NCBI GenBank assembly: GCA_902363375.1
Contig: CABIZX010000001.1
Location: forward strand, 1,543,950-1,607,949
Direction: 5' to 3'
Origin: Clostridiaceae bacterium
GTDB lineage: Bacteria > Bacillota > Clostridia > Clostridiales > Clostridiaceae
Length of the DNA: 64,000 nucleotides
The translations under genes and the position numbers were made by a program. The notes under the pieces are model-generated. The model was not told the DNA's origin and made no database searches. It saw only the letters and a program-made list of their open reading frames with translations. Below, in pieces: positions 26,175-35,156 of the stretch; position 1 is the stretch's first letter; each line of letters begins with the position of its first letter.

Positions 26175-26390
26175 TAGGTGGAACAAGATTAGGAACAAGG
26201 CACTAAAAACTCTTACGCGCGTATACATACATACGCACCCACTTATTATTCTTTTTTATATTATTTATCTCAAAAGAGATTTTCTTGTTTCTTGTTCCTA
26301 TTCATATAGTTTTGCGGCTAAATTCCTCACTTCTTTACTAGAACATAACCTTGGAACAACCTAACGGCTTGTTCACTTTGTTCCCACTTT
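26175..26390. repeat. Cluster of GGAACAA motifs, candidate phage replication origin
   Basis: Seven-base GGAACAA or its complement occurs at 26180-26186, 26192-26198, 26292-26298, 26353-26359 and 26378-26384, with a near copy CTTGTTC at 26368. Two are 12 bp apart in the same direction. The 255-bp gap between the VRR-NUC and VirE primase-helicase genes has no coding sequence and also has a GC-rich dyad TACGCGCGTATAC. Repeats beside the replication initiator/helicase gene suggest iterons. Confidence 0.45.
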
Positions 26391-26411
26391 TTTGAAATTA
26401 GCTGTTTTAAA

Positions 26412-28772
26412 TTATTCTTGTTTCACCCTCATAAATGCTCTCTGCTTATTATAAATTGGAAACTTTGTAATTCCAGTCTTTGTACCGTCATAAGGCTTCC
26501 AATTTTCAATTCTAGCTATTATTGCAGTTATCTCATAAGAATCTGCCTTCTTGAGATTAGCTGAATCTTTTCCAAAACACTCACACCAAATCTCCATAGG
26601 ACAAACAAGATTACGCTTTATAGTTCCAACAGTAGAAGTGCCAAAATCACCACCAGTTAAAAAGTTTCTGCGTTCATATAAGTCCATGGTACTCCAATTC
26701 TCTGGTAGCAACTTTTCAAGATACTCACGCACTAATCCCTCACGGTCATCAGTTTCCATAGCATCGGCTTGCTGTGATATCGCTATCTGTGCTTCATTAC
26801 CTTTTAAGAATAAATCTTCACCTTTTTTATACACACATAATACTTCTGCCCATATTTGATCTATATCTTTTAAATCCCATGCTTTTTTAACACTATCTCC
26901 ACTAACTCTAATTGGCCAAAATCTACGATTTCCTGTGATATCTCTTAAAAAACCACTTTCACTATTTGTTGTACCAACTACTACGCATTGTCTTGGATGG
27001 CTTTCAACATTAACCCCATAACTAGCTCTATACTTATCATCTGTTCTTGAAACAAATGATTTTACTGTTTCTACATCTGTTTTCTTTATCCCAGCTAATT
27101 CTCCAAGTTCTAAAAGCCAATAACCCTGTAGCTTTTCAGCCGCAGCTTTATCCCTCATATCATTTATGGTTAAGCTATCTGAAAACCACTTAGTACCAAG
27201 CCTTTCAAAGAATGTACTTTTCCCTATACCTTGCGGTCCATTAAGTATTAAAACACTATCAAACTTAGTGCCTGGTTTATAAATTCTAGTTACTGCTGCT
27301 ACAAGAGTTTTTCTTATAACAGCTCTTGAATATTCATTATCTTCTGCACCTAAGTAATCAACCAAAAGTGTATCAAGACGCTCTACCCCATCCCAATCTG
27401 GAAGTGTATTTAAATACTCTTTTATTGGATGATAAGCTCTCTCTGCAGCAACTGCTATTAAAGCTTCTTTTATCTTCGTTGGTGACCATACACCATAGGT
27501 TTTATCAAAATACACCTTAAGTGCCGACATATCTGAATCATTCCATCCACTTTTTACTTGTTTCCAAGGTAAATCACCCTTTACATAAATTCCATCACGA
27601 TGCTGGTTATAAGCTATACCATTTAAATTTTCATCATGTTGTATAATAAGAACTAGATTCTGTAAACCATCTTTTATCTGTCCATTTTTATTGATAGTCA
27701 GTTTTTCTTGCCAGTTTTCATCCATTACTATAAACTCTGCATTAGCCTTTTCTATTCTCTCTTGTGCTAAGTACTTTTTAACTCTTTCATCACCTATACA
27801 TAACTCCTGCATAGCTTTGAAAGATGGTAACTTAGATGGTGCTGTATCCTCATCTACTTTTCCATCAAGTTCCCCAAATTTATGAATTCTCACTAAGTCA
27901 AAAGAATTACACAACTTGCTACAAGCAGGGTCTGTTGCATGATGTGAAAAAGCAAACTTATCATCATATACAAGTACCCCCGCTGTAGAATCAGCAGGAA
28001 TATAATCATACCTGCCTGCAAGCAAACTCGGCTTATACACGTCAGATAAGTATTTATCAATAGCCTCTCCAATGTTATAGGTCCTACAAAACACTCCCAC
28101 TAAGCCTTCCTTTTCCAATGGATCAGCCTGCTTCGAAATGCTATGTTTTACAATGCTTGTCTGCCTTGAGGATACAGGCCATTGACTGCTATCATGCCAA
28201 TTTTTATATCTTGAAAGCACCTTGTCTGGGTCTAAAAGAATACCTTCTTGCTTTTCAAAAACAAACTCTCCATCAGATGAAGTTGATGGCCAATACATTA
28301 ATCTCGTTGGTTCGTAGGTAGTATCATCAAACTGCTCTATCCCAATATCTGACGCAACCATTCTACCTATAGCGGTATATTCATCTGATGTAACATTTCT
28401 TGCTAAAGGAATAATTAACCTAAGTCTTGGTTTTTCAGAAGTGTGCTTATGTGTTGAATAAACACAGCAAGTGAAATCATAAAACATAGTAATTTGTTCC
28501 CACACACCATTGCAACCATAATCCATATCTAGTGTAAGCATTGACCGATACTCTATAAAACCTGTTTTCCTTTTACCATTTTTCAATTTACCACCAACAA
28601 ATCCACCTACATCTTTAATATCATCTTGCTTAGGCTTTGGTAGTCTTCTATATTCTTCTAAAGTTTCAACAGTTTTTATTGTGGATTTAGCTTTTTCTAA
28701 AAATTCATCCCAAGACATCTCTACATTCTTCCAGCGCTTCGATGTCCTACTGTTAGCAATTGAAATTATCAT
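26412..28772 (-). CDS. VirE/VapE-type primase-helicase
   Basis: A 786-residue replication protein. The N-terminal third looks primase-like (MLTLDMDYG with an acidic metal-binding pair, then a Cys/His stretch around HHATDPACSKLC). The C-terminal half is a virulence-associated E family superfamily 3-type helicase with Walker A LNGPQGIGKSTFFERLG, Walker B in YWLLELGELAG and the sensor motif VVGTTNSESGFLRD followed by TGNRRFWPI. It is the probable replisome loader of the phage. Start ATG after GGGAGAG. It lies next to the GGAACAA cluster and the family A polymerase. Confidence 0.93.
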   Translation of the reverse strand: MIISIANSRTSKRWKNVEMSWDEFLEKAKSTIKTVETLEEYRRLPKPKQDDIKDVGGFVGGKLKNGKRKTGFIEYRSMLTLDMDYGCNGVWEQITMFYDFTCCVYSTHKHTSEKPRLRLIIPLARNVTSDEYTAIGRMVASDIGIEQFDDTTYEPTRLMYWPSTSSDGEFVFEKQEGILLDPDKVLSRYKNWHDSSQWPVSSRQTSIVKHSISKQADPLEKEGLVGVFCRTYNIGEAIDKYLSDVYKPSLLAGRYDYIPADSTAGVLVYDDKFAFSHHATDPACSKLCNSFDLVRIHKFGELDGKVDEDTAPSKLPSFKAMQELCIGDERVKKYLAQERIEKANAEFIVMDENWQEKLTINKNGQIKDGLQNLVLIIQHDENLNGIAYNQHRDGIYVKGDLPWKQVKSGWNDSDMSALKVYFDKTYGVWSPTKIKEALIAVAAERAYHPIKEYLNTLPDWDGVERLDTLLVDYLGAEDNEYSRAVIRKTLVAAVTRIYKPGTKFDSVLILNGPQGIGKSTFFERLGTKWFSDSLTINDMRDKAAAEKLQGYWLLELGELAGIKKTDVETVKSFVSRTDDKYRASYGVNVESHPRQCVVVGTTNSESGFLRDITGNRRFWPIRVSGDSVKKAWDLKDIDQIWAEVLCVYKKGEDLFLKGNEAQIAISQQADAMETDDREGLVREYLEKLLPENWSTMDLYERRNFLTGGDFGTSTVGTIKRNLVCPMEIWCECFGKDSANLKKADSYEITAIIARIENWKPYDGTKTGITKFPIYNKQRAFMRVKQE

Positions 28773-28822
28773 ATTTAATCACTCTCCCTTGATTGCACAG
28801 CTCCAAATAATGATTTATATAA

Positions 28823-29383
28823 TTAAGCACTCTTTTCATAAGCCGTTTTTAATTCTAGACATGTATTTTTAATAATTCTAGAAACATAAGATTGACTTAG
28901 ATTAAGTTTCTTACCAATTTCTTTCTGATTTATTTCAAGTAAATATAATCTTAATATTTCACGTCTAATAGGAGATATTTTTTTAGATAACTCTATGACT
29001 TCATCTACAGTTATTAAATTTAATACTTCATCCATAGTATCTGTTAATGCTGGAATTACATCTTGAATAGTTAATGTGTTATGTTCATTATCCTTGCATA
29101 TCACAGTATCTAAAGAAATTGTTTCCGCCTGTTTTCTTAGATTACGATTCATCATCAAAATCTCATTAACCATAATACTACTAAAGAAAGTAGTCCATTT
29201 ACTCTTATTGGGGTTAAACTTTTTTATTGCTTTAGTAAAAGCCATATCTCCACAACCAATAAAATCATCATGTTCTAATTTAAGGTTTGAAAATTTATTA
29301 GCTATATGATACATAAGTCTTTTATTCCTTTCATATAAAGTATCTATATCTCCAGATATGAATAACTCCTCATTGCTTACCAT
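28823..29383 (-). CDS. Sigma-70 family RNA polymerase sigma factor-like protein
   Basis: A 186-residue protein with sigma region 2 (KLEHDDFIGCGDMAFTKAIKKF, about residues 35-56) and region 4 helix-turn-helix (LLEINQKEIGKKLNLSQSYVSRI, about 148-170). The length and spacing resemble short sporulation-type sigma factors, and similar genes occur in clostridial prophages. It may redirect host polymerase to phage genes; targets cannot be predicted. Start ATG after AAGGGAAT. It lies between polymerase and primase-helicase genes. Confidence 0.85.
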   Translation of the reverse strand: MVSNEELFISGDIDTLYERNKRLMYHIANKFSNLKLEHDDFIGCGDMAFTKAIKKFNPNKSKWTTFFSSIMVNEILMMNRNLRKQAETISLDTVICKDNEHNTLTIQDVIPALTDTMDEVLNLITVDEVIELSKKISPIRREILRLYLLEINQKEIGKKLNLSQSYVSRIIKNTCLELKTAYEKSA

Positions 29384-29398
29384 AGTCTATTCCCTTTC

Positions 29399-31336
29399 TT
29401 AATCTTTTCTATAATATTCACATTCATAACCATCTGCTCGAAGTGGTAGTTTTTCTGCCCACTTTGGAGCAATAGCCATAACCTCACAAACTTCTTTCAA
29501 TGAACCCAAACCCAATGGTGCTTCAATAATTATTTCATCATGTACATGCATAACAATCTCATAGCCTTTGTTTGTAACCCTAAGCATAGCTTCAGCCAAT
29601 AAATCTCTTGCTATTGCTTGCACAATATTCTCTACAAGCTTTGGACCATAGGTTTCTATACGTTCCCATTTCTTCGTAGTGCCAATGCCTTCATAAGTAA
29701 TAGCATCTCTTCCAAACTTGTTAGACTCAATTCTTGGTTTAATATAGGATAACTTTCTTCCTGAAGGTAATGTTATAAACATAATGCCACTTTCATATAC
29801 AATTCTAATTTTCCCAACTACTACTGTAGTTTTTTCCTTTACAGCTTTTAGTGCTGCTTTATCAATCTCCCACCATAGCTTTCTAATATTGGGGTTTGCC
29901 TGTCTCCAAGCATTAACAAGTCCTTGAAGTTCTTCTTCCTTAACTCCCATATCAAGAGCTCCCATCGCTGTAAGTGCTCCAACTGAACCTCCATAACCAA
30001 GTGCCAATTCTGAAATTTTCCCTTTTTGTCTTAAAGGTGATGTTTTAGTAATCTCCTCTATTGGAACTTTAAACATTTGACTTGCACTAGCTTCATATAT
30101 TTTTCCGTGAGTTTCAAATACATCCATTCTCCATTTTTCACCTGCAAGCCATGCTATTACCCTAGCTTCAATAGCAGAAAAATCCGCAACTAGAAATTGA
30201 TGATTGGATTTTGGAATAAACGCGGTTCGAATAAGTTCAGACAATACATGTGGAACGCTTTCAAACAATATTTTAAGGGTATTAAAATCACCATTTCTCA
30301 CCAAGTTACGGGCAAGTGTTAAATCCTTTAAATGGTTCTGAGGAAGGTTTTGCACCTGCACAAGCCTACCTGCCCAACGGCCTGTTCTATTTGCTCCATA
30401 AAATTGTAGAAGTCCTCTTACTCTTCCATCAGGACATACTGAACGTTCTATTGCTTCATATTTTTTAACAGAAGTTTTAGCAAGCTGTAATCTTAAATTT
30501 AGAAGTCTTTCCACTTCACCATCAGATTCTTTAGCAAGATCAGATACTGCTTTTTTAGATAAAGAATCCACTTCAATACCATTGTCTAATAACCATTGTT
30601 TAAGCTGTGCTACTGAGTTCGGATTATCAAGACCAGTAATCTTTTGAGCCTGTAAAAATGTATTATTTTTATGAAGCTTATCGCATTCCATAGCCTTTGC
30701 TACAAGTTTCAAATCCACCAAAACTCCTCTATCATTAATCTCTTGGTCTAGAATATATACTTGCTGCTCTGATTCACTTACAGGATACCTTGCAATCTTT
30801 TTACGTATTGCCCTTTCAACTTCAACATCTCTCTTGCAGTAGTTTTTGAAGATTTTCCATTTTTCTATATCATGATGTGGAAGATTTCTTGTCCTACCTC
30901 CATTAGCTTTTGTTTGTTTACAAGGAATAGAGAAATATCTTATTAACGCCTTACCCTCTTTCATCTTTTGTTCACTTAATCCTAAAACCTGTGCCACTCC
31001 TTCTAAAGATAGAGGTAATCCTAAAGTAGCTGCTTGAACTGCAGTGCATTGCCATGAGTTAGATTCAAGATTTTTATTTAAATGTTTAGATAAACAAGCC
31101 CTTTCAAATTGTGCATTGAAAGCTGTTTTTATAATGGCTTCATCCGTTAATGTCTCTATAATTTCTGCTGATAACTTTTCTCCACTACCTAAATCTACAA
31201 TTTGGATTTGCTCATCATCAAACGCATAAGCAAATAGTAAGATTTCAAAATGTGGTGAAGCGGTGTATGCATAAACACCGCTTTTAATTAAATCCACATC
31301 TGAATATGTCTCAATATCTATTGATAAAGTCTGCAT
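29399..31336 (-). CDS. Phage DNA polymerase, family A
   Basis: A 645-residue DNA polymerase I-like enzyme. The N-terminal 3'-5' exonuclease begins with SIDIETYSDVDL (Exo I Asp/Glu) and AFNAQFE. Polymerase motif A is VADFSAIEARVIAWLAG, motif B lies in LRQKGKISELALGYGG and motif C is VMHVHDEIIIEAPLG. No 5' nuclease domain, as usual for phage forms. The ATG at 31336 lies 8 nt after AGGTGG; the longer frame starts at a GTG inside that site. It replicates phage DNA with the primase-helicase. Confidence 0.95.
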   Translation of the reverse strand: MQTLSIDIETYSDVDLIKSGVYAYTASPHFEILLFAYAFDDEQIQIVDLGSGEKLSAEIIETLTDEAIIKTAFNAQFERACLSKHLNKNLESNSWQCTAVQAATLGLPLSLEGVAQVLGLSEQKMKEGKALIRYFSIPCKQTKANGGRTRNLPHHDIEKWKIFKNYCKRDVEVERAIRKKIARYPVSESEQQVYILDQEINDRGVLVDLKLVAKAMECDKLHKNNTFLQAQKITGLDNPNSVAQLKQWLLDNGIEVDSLSKKAVSDLAKESDGEVERLLNLRLQLAKTSVKKYEAIERSVCPDGRVRGLLQFYGANRTGRWAGRLVQVQNLPQNHLKDLTLARNLVRNGDFNTLKILFESVPHVLSELIRTAFIPKSNHQFLVADFSAIEARVIAWLAGEKWRMDVFETHGKIYEASASQMFKVPIEEITKTSPLRQKGKISELALGYGGSVGALTAMGALDMGVKEEELQGLVNAWRQANPNIRKLWWEIDKAALKAVKEKTTVVVGKIRIVYESGIMFITLPSGRKLSYIKPRIESNKFGRDAITYEGIGTTKKWERIETYGPKLVENIVQAIARDLLAEAMLRVTNKGYEIVMHVHDEIIIEAPLGLGSLKEVCEVMAIAPKWAEKLPLRADGYECEYYRKD

Positions 31337-31348
31337 ACACCCTACCAC

Positions 31349-31891
31349 CTAGCTTAGGAAATCTTCATCTTCAAAGGATGAAAACTCATCTTCTGCTCTA
31401 CTACGTCCACTTAAAGGTTCACCATCTGAAAGTTTCTGTAAATTGCCTAGACCACAAGCTATACCTTTATTTCCGTTAGTGTTAAATGCAAAAAGTATGA
31501 TACTCGCCCTGCCATAACATCCACTATAAACTTCACTTTGGTCTAAAATAGGTTTAATATTTTTATCTACAATTTGAGGCCTATCCTTGCTATTAGCATT
31601 GATAAAATAACTATTTCTGTAAGCTTCATCATCTGGTCTGTCAATATCCCCATCACGAAGTGGAAGTTTAAGATTTGCAGGGATTTTACCACCCAACTTT
31701 GCCTTGCCCTCTTGCTTTGCAGCTTCAGTAGCAGCTTTTATTTCATTAAGTGTCTTTATATCAGACTTTGGGATAATCAGTGAAACACTGTACTTCTCAT
31801 CTCCACCATTAATTGATTTTGGCTCCCATACATTTGCATATGAGAAACGTACCTTTCCTGTGATTACCTTTGTTTTGTTGTTATTTTCCAT
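31349..31891 (-). CDS. DUF2815 family single-stranded DNA-binding-like protein
   Basis: A 180-residue protein of the DUF2815 family, which is found beside family A polymerases in Firmicutes phages and believed to work as a single-stranded DNA-binding protein. Signature stretches are TGKVRFSYANVWEPK, KYSVSLIIPKSD and YSGCYGRASIILFAFN. The acidic C-terminal end (SFEDEDFLS) resembles the protein-docking tail of SSBs. It lies 12 bp before the polymerase start. Confidence 0.87.
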   Translation of the reverse strand: MENNNKTKVITGKVRFSYANVWEPKSINGGDEKYSVSLIIPKSDIKTLNEIKAATEAAKQEGKAKLGGKIPANLKLPLRDGDIDRPDDEAYRNSYFINANSKDRPQIVDKNIKPILDQSEVYSGCYGRASIILFAFNTNGNKGIACGLGNLQKLSDGEPLSGRSRAEDEFSSFEDEDFLS

Positions 31892-31893
31892 AA

Positions 31894-33060
31894 TTATATT
31901 TCCTCCTTAAACTCTGTCTCTGCAGTATTATTTATTTTAATTGGTTGTCTTTTATCTAAAATAGGAACTAATGTAGGCTTGCCTTGAGGTTTTACAATTA
32001 ACCCATCAAGCACCTGTGCAAACACCTTTTTTCCAAGAGTTTTCTCAAGAGCAGTTATACCTTTTAAACTCTTAGTAAATATCTCATCTTCTGAATATCC
32101 AGTTTCAGTAAGTTTTAAAATAACAGCATTTTCATCACCATAGGTTCTATTACTCCTACCCTCAACTACCTTGAAACCTTCAAACTTCTCGCCATCTAAT
32201 GCCTTCACCTCTGCATAAAACCAAATGTCTTTGCACCATGCAGTAATTTCATCAACTTTAGATAATATTTCTAAGACTTCATCCTTTGTAAGTAGAGATG
32301 CTTGTCTAAACTCAAACCTTGCAATTTCTAGATTCTTTTCAGCTCTGGCCTTACAGATTGCTTTTGCTCTGCAAAACTTGCAGGTGTATTCACTAGGACA
32401 AAACTCTCCTTCTCCATTCCAAGCAAGCTCAGCTGCAGGTTTTAAAATATTTTCTGCCCAATCTAAAAGTTCCTTAACTGATATTTCATAAGTAGATATA
32501 TTCTCAAGCCTTGGTTGGCAAATACTCATGCGAACAATGTGTATGTCATATAAGCAATCAAATAATTGCAATGCTCCTAATGCATAAAGCATCATCTGCG
32601 GATTTTTCTCTGATGAAACTTTTACCCCCTGTCCTCCCTTCAAATCTACAACATGAAGAGTTTTATCTGCCACCACTACTAGATCTCCAGTTCCGAAGCC
32701 TTTCTCTACATACTTTGAAAAATCTAACCTTTGCTCTAAAAGAACTATAGGATCTTTACATTTTTTCTTTGTTTCTTCAATTAGCTCTCTTGCAAAAGAC
32801 ACATAGATTTCTACAGCTTCATCTATTTCAGAATTGTAAAATTGATTTGCTTTAAGTTCCTTAAGCTTTTCTTTATAATCAGTTACTTTTATCTCATCAA
32901 TATATTTTCTGAGTTTTAACTCCCCCAGTTCATGCATAAATGTTCCTTCTTCTGCAAAAACACTTGTTGTATTCTCAAATGTTTCTTCTAATCTTGCTGA
33001 AGGTGTGCAATGCATCCACCTATGAGCAGAACTTGCTGATAGAATAGCATGGGTTCCCAT
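31894..33060 (-). CDS. DUF2800 family PD-(D/E)XK nuclease-like protein
   Basis: A 388-residue member of DUF2800, a Cas4/RecB-type nuclease family found in phage replication clusters. The motif FGTGDLVVVADKTLHVVDLKGG supplies the Asp and D-x-K pattern; the end of the nuclease domain has CPSEYTCKFCRAKAICKARA with four Cys that could hold an iron-sulfur cluster. The N-terminal SASSAHRWMHCTPSARLEE is a family signature. It probably processes recombination or replication ends with the DUF2815 protein. It abuts genes on both sides. Confidence 0.9.
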   Translation of the reverse strand: MGTHAILSASSAHRWMHCTPSARLEETFENTTSVFAEEGTFMHELGELKLRKYIDEIKVTDYKEKLKELKANQFYNSEIDEAVEIYVSFARELIEETKKKCKDPIVLLEQRLDFSKYVEKGFGTGDLVVVADKTLHVVDLKGGQGVKVSSEKNPQMMLYALGALQLFDCLYDIHIVRMSICQPRLENISTYEISVKELLDWAENILKPAAELAWNGEGEFCPSEYTCKFCRAKAICKARAEKNLEIARFEFRQASLLTKDEVLEILSKVDEITAWCKDIWFYAEVKALDGEKFEGFKVVEGRSNRTYGDENAVILKLTETGYSEDEIFTKSLKGITALEKTLGKKVFAQVLDGLIVKPQGKPTLVPILDKRQPIKINNTAETEFKEEI

Positions 33061-33392
33061 TAAAGCACCTCAGCTTCCCTTAGAAGTTCCTTATAGCAAG
33101 CTGGGTCAATGTCAGTAAGTTTTTTTGCCCCATATTTAGTTATTAAAGCTTTCACCTCTTTTTGTTTTCCTGATTGAGATTTAGCCGCTAAAACTGCTCT
33201 AACTTCTTCCAGCGTGAGTTGCTTTGATTCTAGAGTTTTATCCTTAGATGTTTCCTTTTCCACAGTTTCTGTGTTTTCTGGTACAGCTTCTGGTACTATT
33301 GATGCATTTAATGTCTCTGCCAAAGCTTCCAAATTATTAGAAATACCTATAAAATTTACTATGATATCTTGGATAATTTTAGTTTTATTCAT
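33060..33392 (-). CDS. Phage hypothetical protein with C-terminal repeat domain (paralogue A)
   Basis: About 110 residues: N-terminal helix, a Glu/Thr/Lys-rich linker, and a C-terminal helical domain (LTLEEVRAVLAAKSQSGKQ then EVKALITKYGAKKLTDID). The last 50 residues match those of the next gene upstream (33419-33670), indicating a tandem duplication. This domain occurs in phage proteins near DUF2800; function unknown. Start ATG at 33392 after GGAG. It overlaps DUF2800 by one base. Confidence 0.78.
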   Translation of the reverse strand: MNKTKIIQDIIVNFIGISNNLEALAETLNASIVPEAVPENTETVEKETSKDKTLESKQLTLEEVRAVLAAKSQSGKQKEVKALITKYGAKKLTDIDPACYKELLREAEVL

Positions 33393-33418
33393 ACCTTTTC
33401 TCCTTCCTTTTATAAAAT

Positions 33419-33670
33419 TCAAAGTCTCTTAGCCTCTTTAAAAATTGCCGCATAATCTTCTATCCCAACTTCGGCTAATTTTTCTGCACCATGCTTCTTG
33501 AGCAGTGCTTTTATTTCCGATATCTGCCCCTTGTTCATTTTTTCATTTAGTATAATGCTAATATCTTGAATATTTATATTCTCGAGATCTGTTTCTCTCT
33601 TAGCTAAGGCACGATATCCTGAAGCTAGTTTTTCTAATTCTTCTGCTAGTGCTAAATGTATCTCACCCAC
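33419..33670 (-). CDS. Phage hypothetical protein (paralogue B)
   Basis: An 83-residue protein with an N-terminal helix (LALAEELEKLASGYRALAKRE) and a C-terminal domain related to that of the next gene: ISEIKALLKKHGAEKLAEVG against EVKALITKYGAKKLTDID. Function unknown. The start is GTG at 33670, 6 nt after GGAGGG. It belongs to the early operon that begins with the regulator at 33690. Confidence 0.78.
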   Translation of the reverse strand: MGEIHLALAEELEKLASGYRALAKRETDLENINIQDISIILNEKMNKGQISEIKALLKKHGAEKLAEVGIEDYAAIFKEAKRL

Positions 33671-33689
33671 ACATATCCCTCCTTTCTTT

Positions 33690-34013
33690 TTAATTGCTTA
33701 GAGCAAAATCCTTTAAAATGCTATTCATTACATCAAAGTCGCTGCCCGTAAGGCTAGTACTAAGACGTTTCAGCAATTCATGTTGTTCAGATTTTAGATA
33801 TTTGTGATTCATATAGAATCCATCCATTACCTTAACACCACCAGCATAACGACCACGTATAGTCTCCAGAGGATAAGAAAGCGACAGAATATCAATATCA
33901 TTTCTAATAGTTCTGATACTGACACCAAATTCAGTAGCCAAATTTTGCATTGTATCATGCCTTCTGCGGCAGAGAACTTCCATTATTTCATTTCGTCTTT
34001 CATTTACTCCCAT
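33690..34013 (-). CDS. DeoR/HTH_11-type transcriptional regulator
   Basis: A 107-residue protein with an N-terminal winged helix of the DeoR/HTH_11 type (EVLCRRRHDTMQNLATEFGVSIRTIRND) and the following wing ETIRGRYAGGVKV. It lacks the WYL or sugar-sensing domain of larger relatives. It is the first or second gene of the prophage early operon and may regulate it. The ATG follows AGGAGG with 9 nt spacing. Confidence 0.85.
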   Translation of the reverse strand: MGVNERRNEIMEVLCRRRHDTMQNLATEFGVSIRTIRNDIDILSLSYPLETIRGRYAGGVKVMDGFYMNHKYLKSEQHELLKRLSTSLTGSDFDVMNSILKDFALSN

Positions 34014-34215
34014 CGCTTTCTCACCTCCTTCTCTTGCTCTATGGCTTAATATTAAAAGTTAAATAGGCAGGTTGATTTCTTATTTAGAAATATTTTTTAA
34101 ATTTTCTAGATCATAGTATTCATGTAAAATCCTCTACCGACTGTTATAGACGATTGAGAGTCTTAGCTTTGTCTAACCCAACTAGGTATTACCACTGAAA
34201 AGTTTGTATTTAACA

Positions 34216-34319
34216 TGAGCTGATCGGTTTTGCCTAAAAAAAGGGCAAAAAAAGATAGCCAGAGAAACTGTAATGCAAAATTTGCATTAAAATTTCAATC
34301 CGGCTATCTAAGCAGCTCA
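34216..34319. other. Three-way-junction inverted-repeat element
   Basis: TGAGCTG (34216-34222) pairs with CAGCTCA (34313-34319). Inside it, TTTTGCC (34228-34234) pairs with GGCAAAA (34244-34250), and GATAGCC (34254-34260) pairs with GGCTATC (34302-34308); the latter arm encloses the dyad TAATGCAAA-A-TTTGCATTA (34271-34289). The result is a closed junction with two arms, possible in either strand's RNA or as DNA cruciform. It lies between a small gene and the early regulator, in the leader region of the early operon. Confidence 0.6.
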
Positions 34320-34356
34320 CAAAGGGATTGTTATATATTCAGTTGTTTCTATATGT

Positions 34357-34611
34357 TTAAGAAGCTCTTTTTGGCTCCTGTAATTTCTTTAAGTACATGG
34401 CTTTACATTGATTTTTTATATTATCTATGGTTTCTCCATTAACACAAGGAACCAGTAATGAAGTTATATCTATTACCACAGCTTCTTTATATCCATTGCC
34501 TTTAATTGATATCTTTACTGAATCCTCCTCAATATGCGTTTCAAATATTAACTTCTCTGATTTTCTTCCTTTATTATTTTCTACTTCCCTACGTATTTCT
34601 TCTAATATCAT
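34357..34611 (-). CDS. Small hypothetical protein
   Basis: An 84-residue protein with an N-terminal charged helix (ILEEIRREVENNKGRK), a beta-rich middle (EDSVKISIKGNGYKEAVVID) and a basic tail. I recognise no family. The start is supported by GGGGGG 8 nt upstream. It is the most upstream gene in the prophage-like block, separated from the regulator by the structured 34216-34319 region. Confidence 0.6.
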   Translation of the reverse strand: MILEEIRREVENNKGRKSEKLIFETHIEEDSVKISIKGNGYKEAVVIDITSLLVPCVNGETIDNIKNQCKAMYLKKLQEPKRAS

Positions 34612-34796
34612 TTTAATTCCCCCCTATTTTTTACAATAATAATATATTTAAAAGTATAGAAATTTATATTTCTACGCTAGAAATCGAAAAAAAATTCTTT
34701 AGCTAATACAAAAAAGCATACAACCCCTATACATATAGGATTCATAACTTTTCTGTTTTACTAAAGAATTTTTATATTTTATCATTCAAAGCTCTC

Positions 34797-34894
34797 CTTT
34801 CAATCTTATTAATAGAAAATAGACTAAAAGTCAGAGCAATTTATTTAATTATATATATTATTATTTAATAAGTCTATTTTCTATGTATTGAAAG
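34797..34894. repeat. Long imperfect inverted repeat
   Basis: CTTTCAAT (34797-34804) and ATAGAAAATAGACT (34812-34825) are mirrored by AGTCTATTTTCTAT (34871-34884) and ATTGAAAG (34887-34894). The arms are perfect in both blocks with unequal spacers (7 and 2 bp). The 45-bp centre is almost pure A/T. Function unknown; operator, transposon remnant or termination site are possible. Confidence 0.55.
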
Positions 34895-35156
34895 AAAAAC
34901 CAATCAATTAACATCATGTCCATATATTAACATAAACTACACACTTTTGTCAAATACTTCTTTTAATTTATTTTTCAAATCAACCGTTTATTCTTTGATA
35001 AGACAAAAAATACCCATCTGGCATAAAACCTAATAGATAGACTTCCAAATCAATTTTGTTACCCGCTTCATATCGCGCTAGTGATTAATAAAGAATAGTT
35101 ATATTCGACACTGACATTGCAAAATTCTTCTTTTTCATTTGTCATGTCCTGAAAAA

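Larger units (their letters stand above)
1..34611 (-). mobile_element. HK97-type siphovirus prophage, left end outside the window
   Basis: A continuous minus-strand block holds early regulation and replication genes at the right, DNA packaging in the middle and head and tail genes at the left, in the canonical order of HK97-like tailed phages of Firmicutes: terminase small and large, portal, ClpP-type protease, capsid, connector, closure, gp10-like, tail terminator, tail tube, G/GT chaperones, tape measure, distal tail, tail endopeptidase. Structural genes look intact apart from the HNH cargo gene. No integrase, CI-type repressor, holin or endolysin is seen here. No attachment site was identified, so the right boundary (set here at the last phage-like small gene) is an estimate. 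Confidence 0.85.

Noticed and set aside
25880..26206. Plus-strand ORF of 108 codons
   Set aside because: Covers the VRR-NUC gene on the opposite strand, which has clear catalytic motifs.
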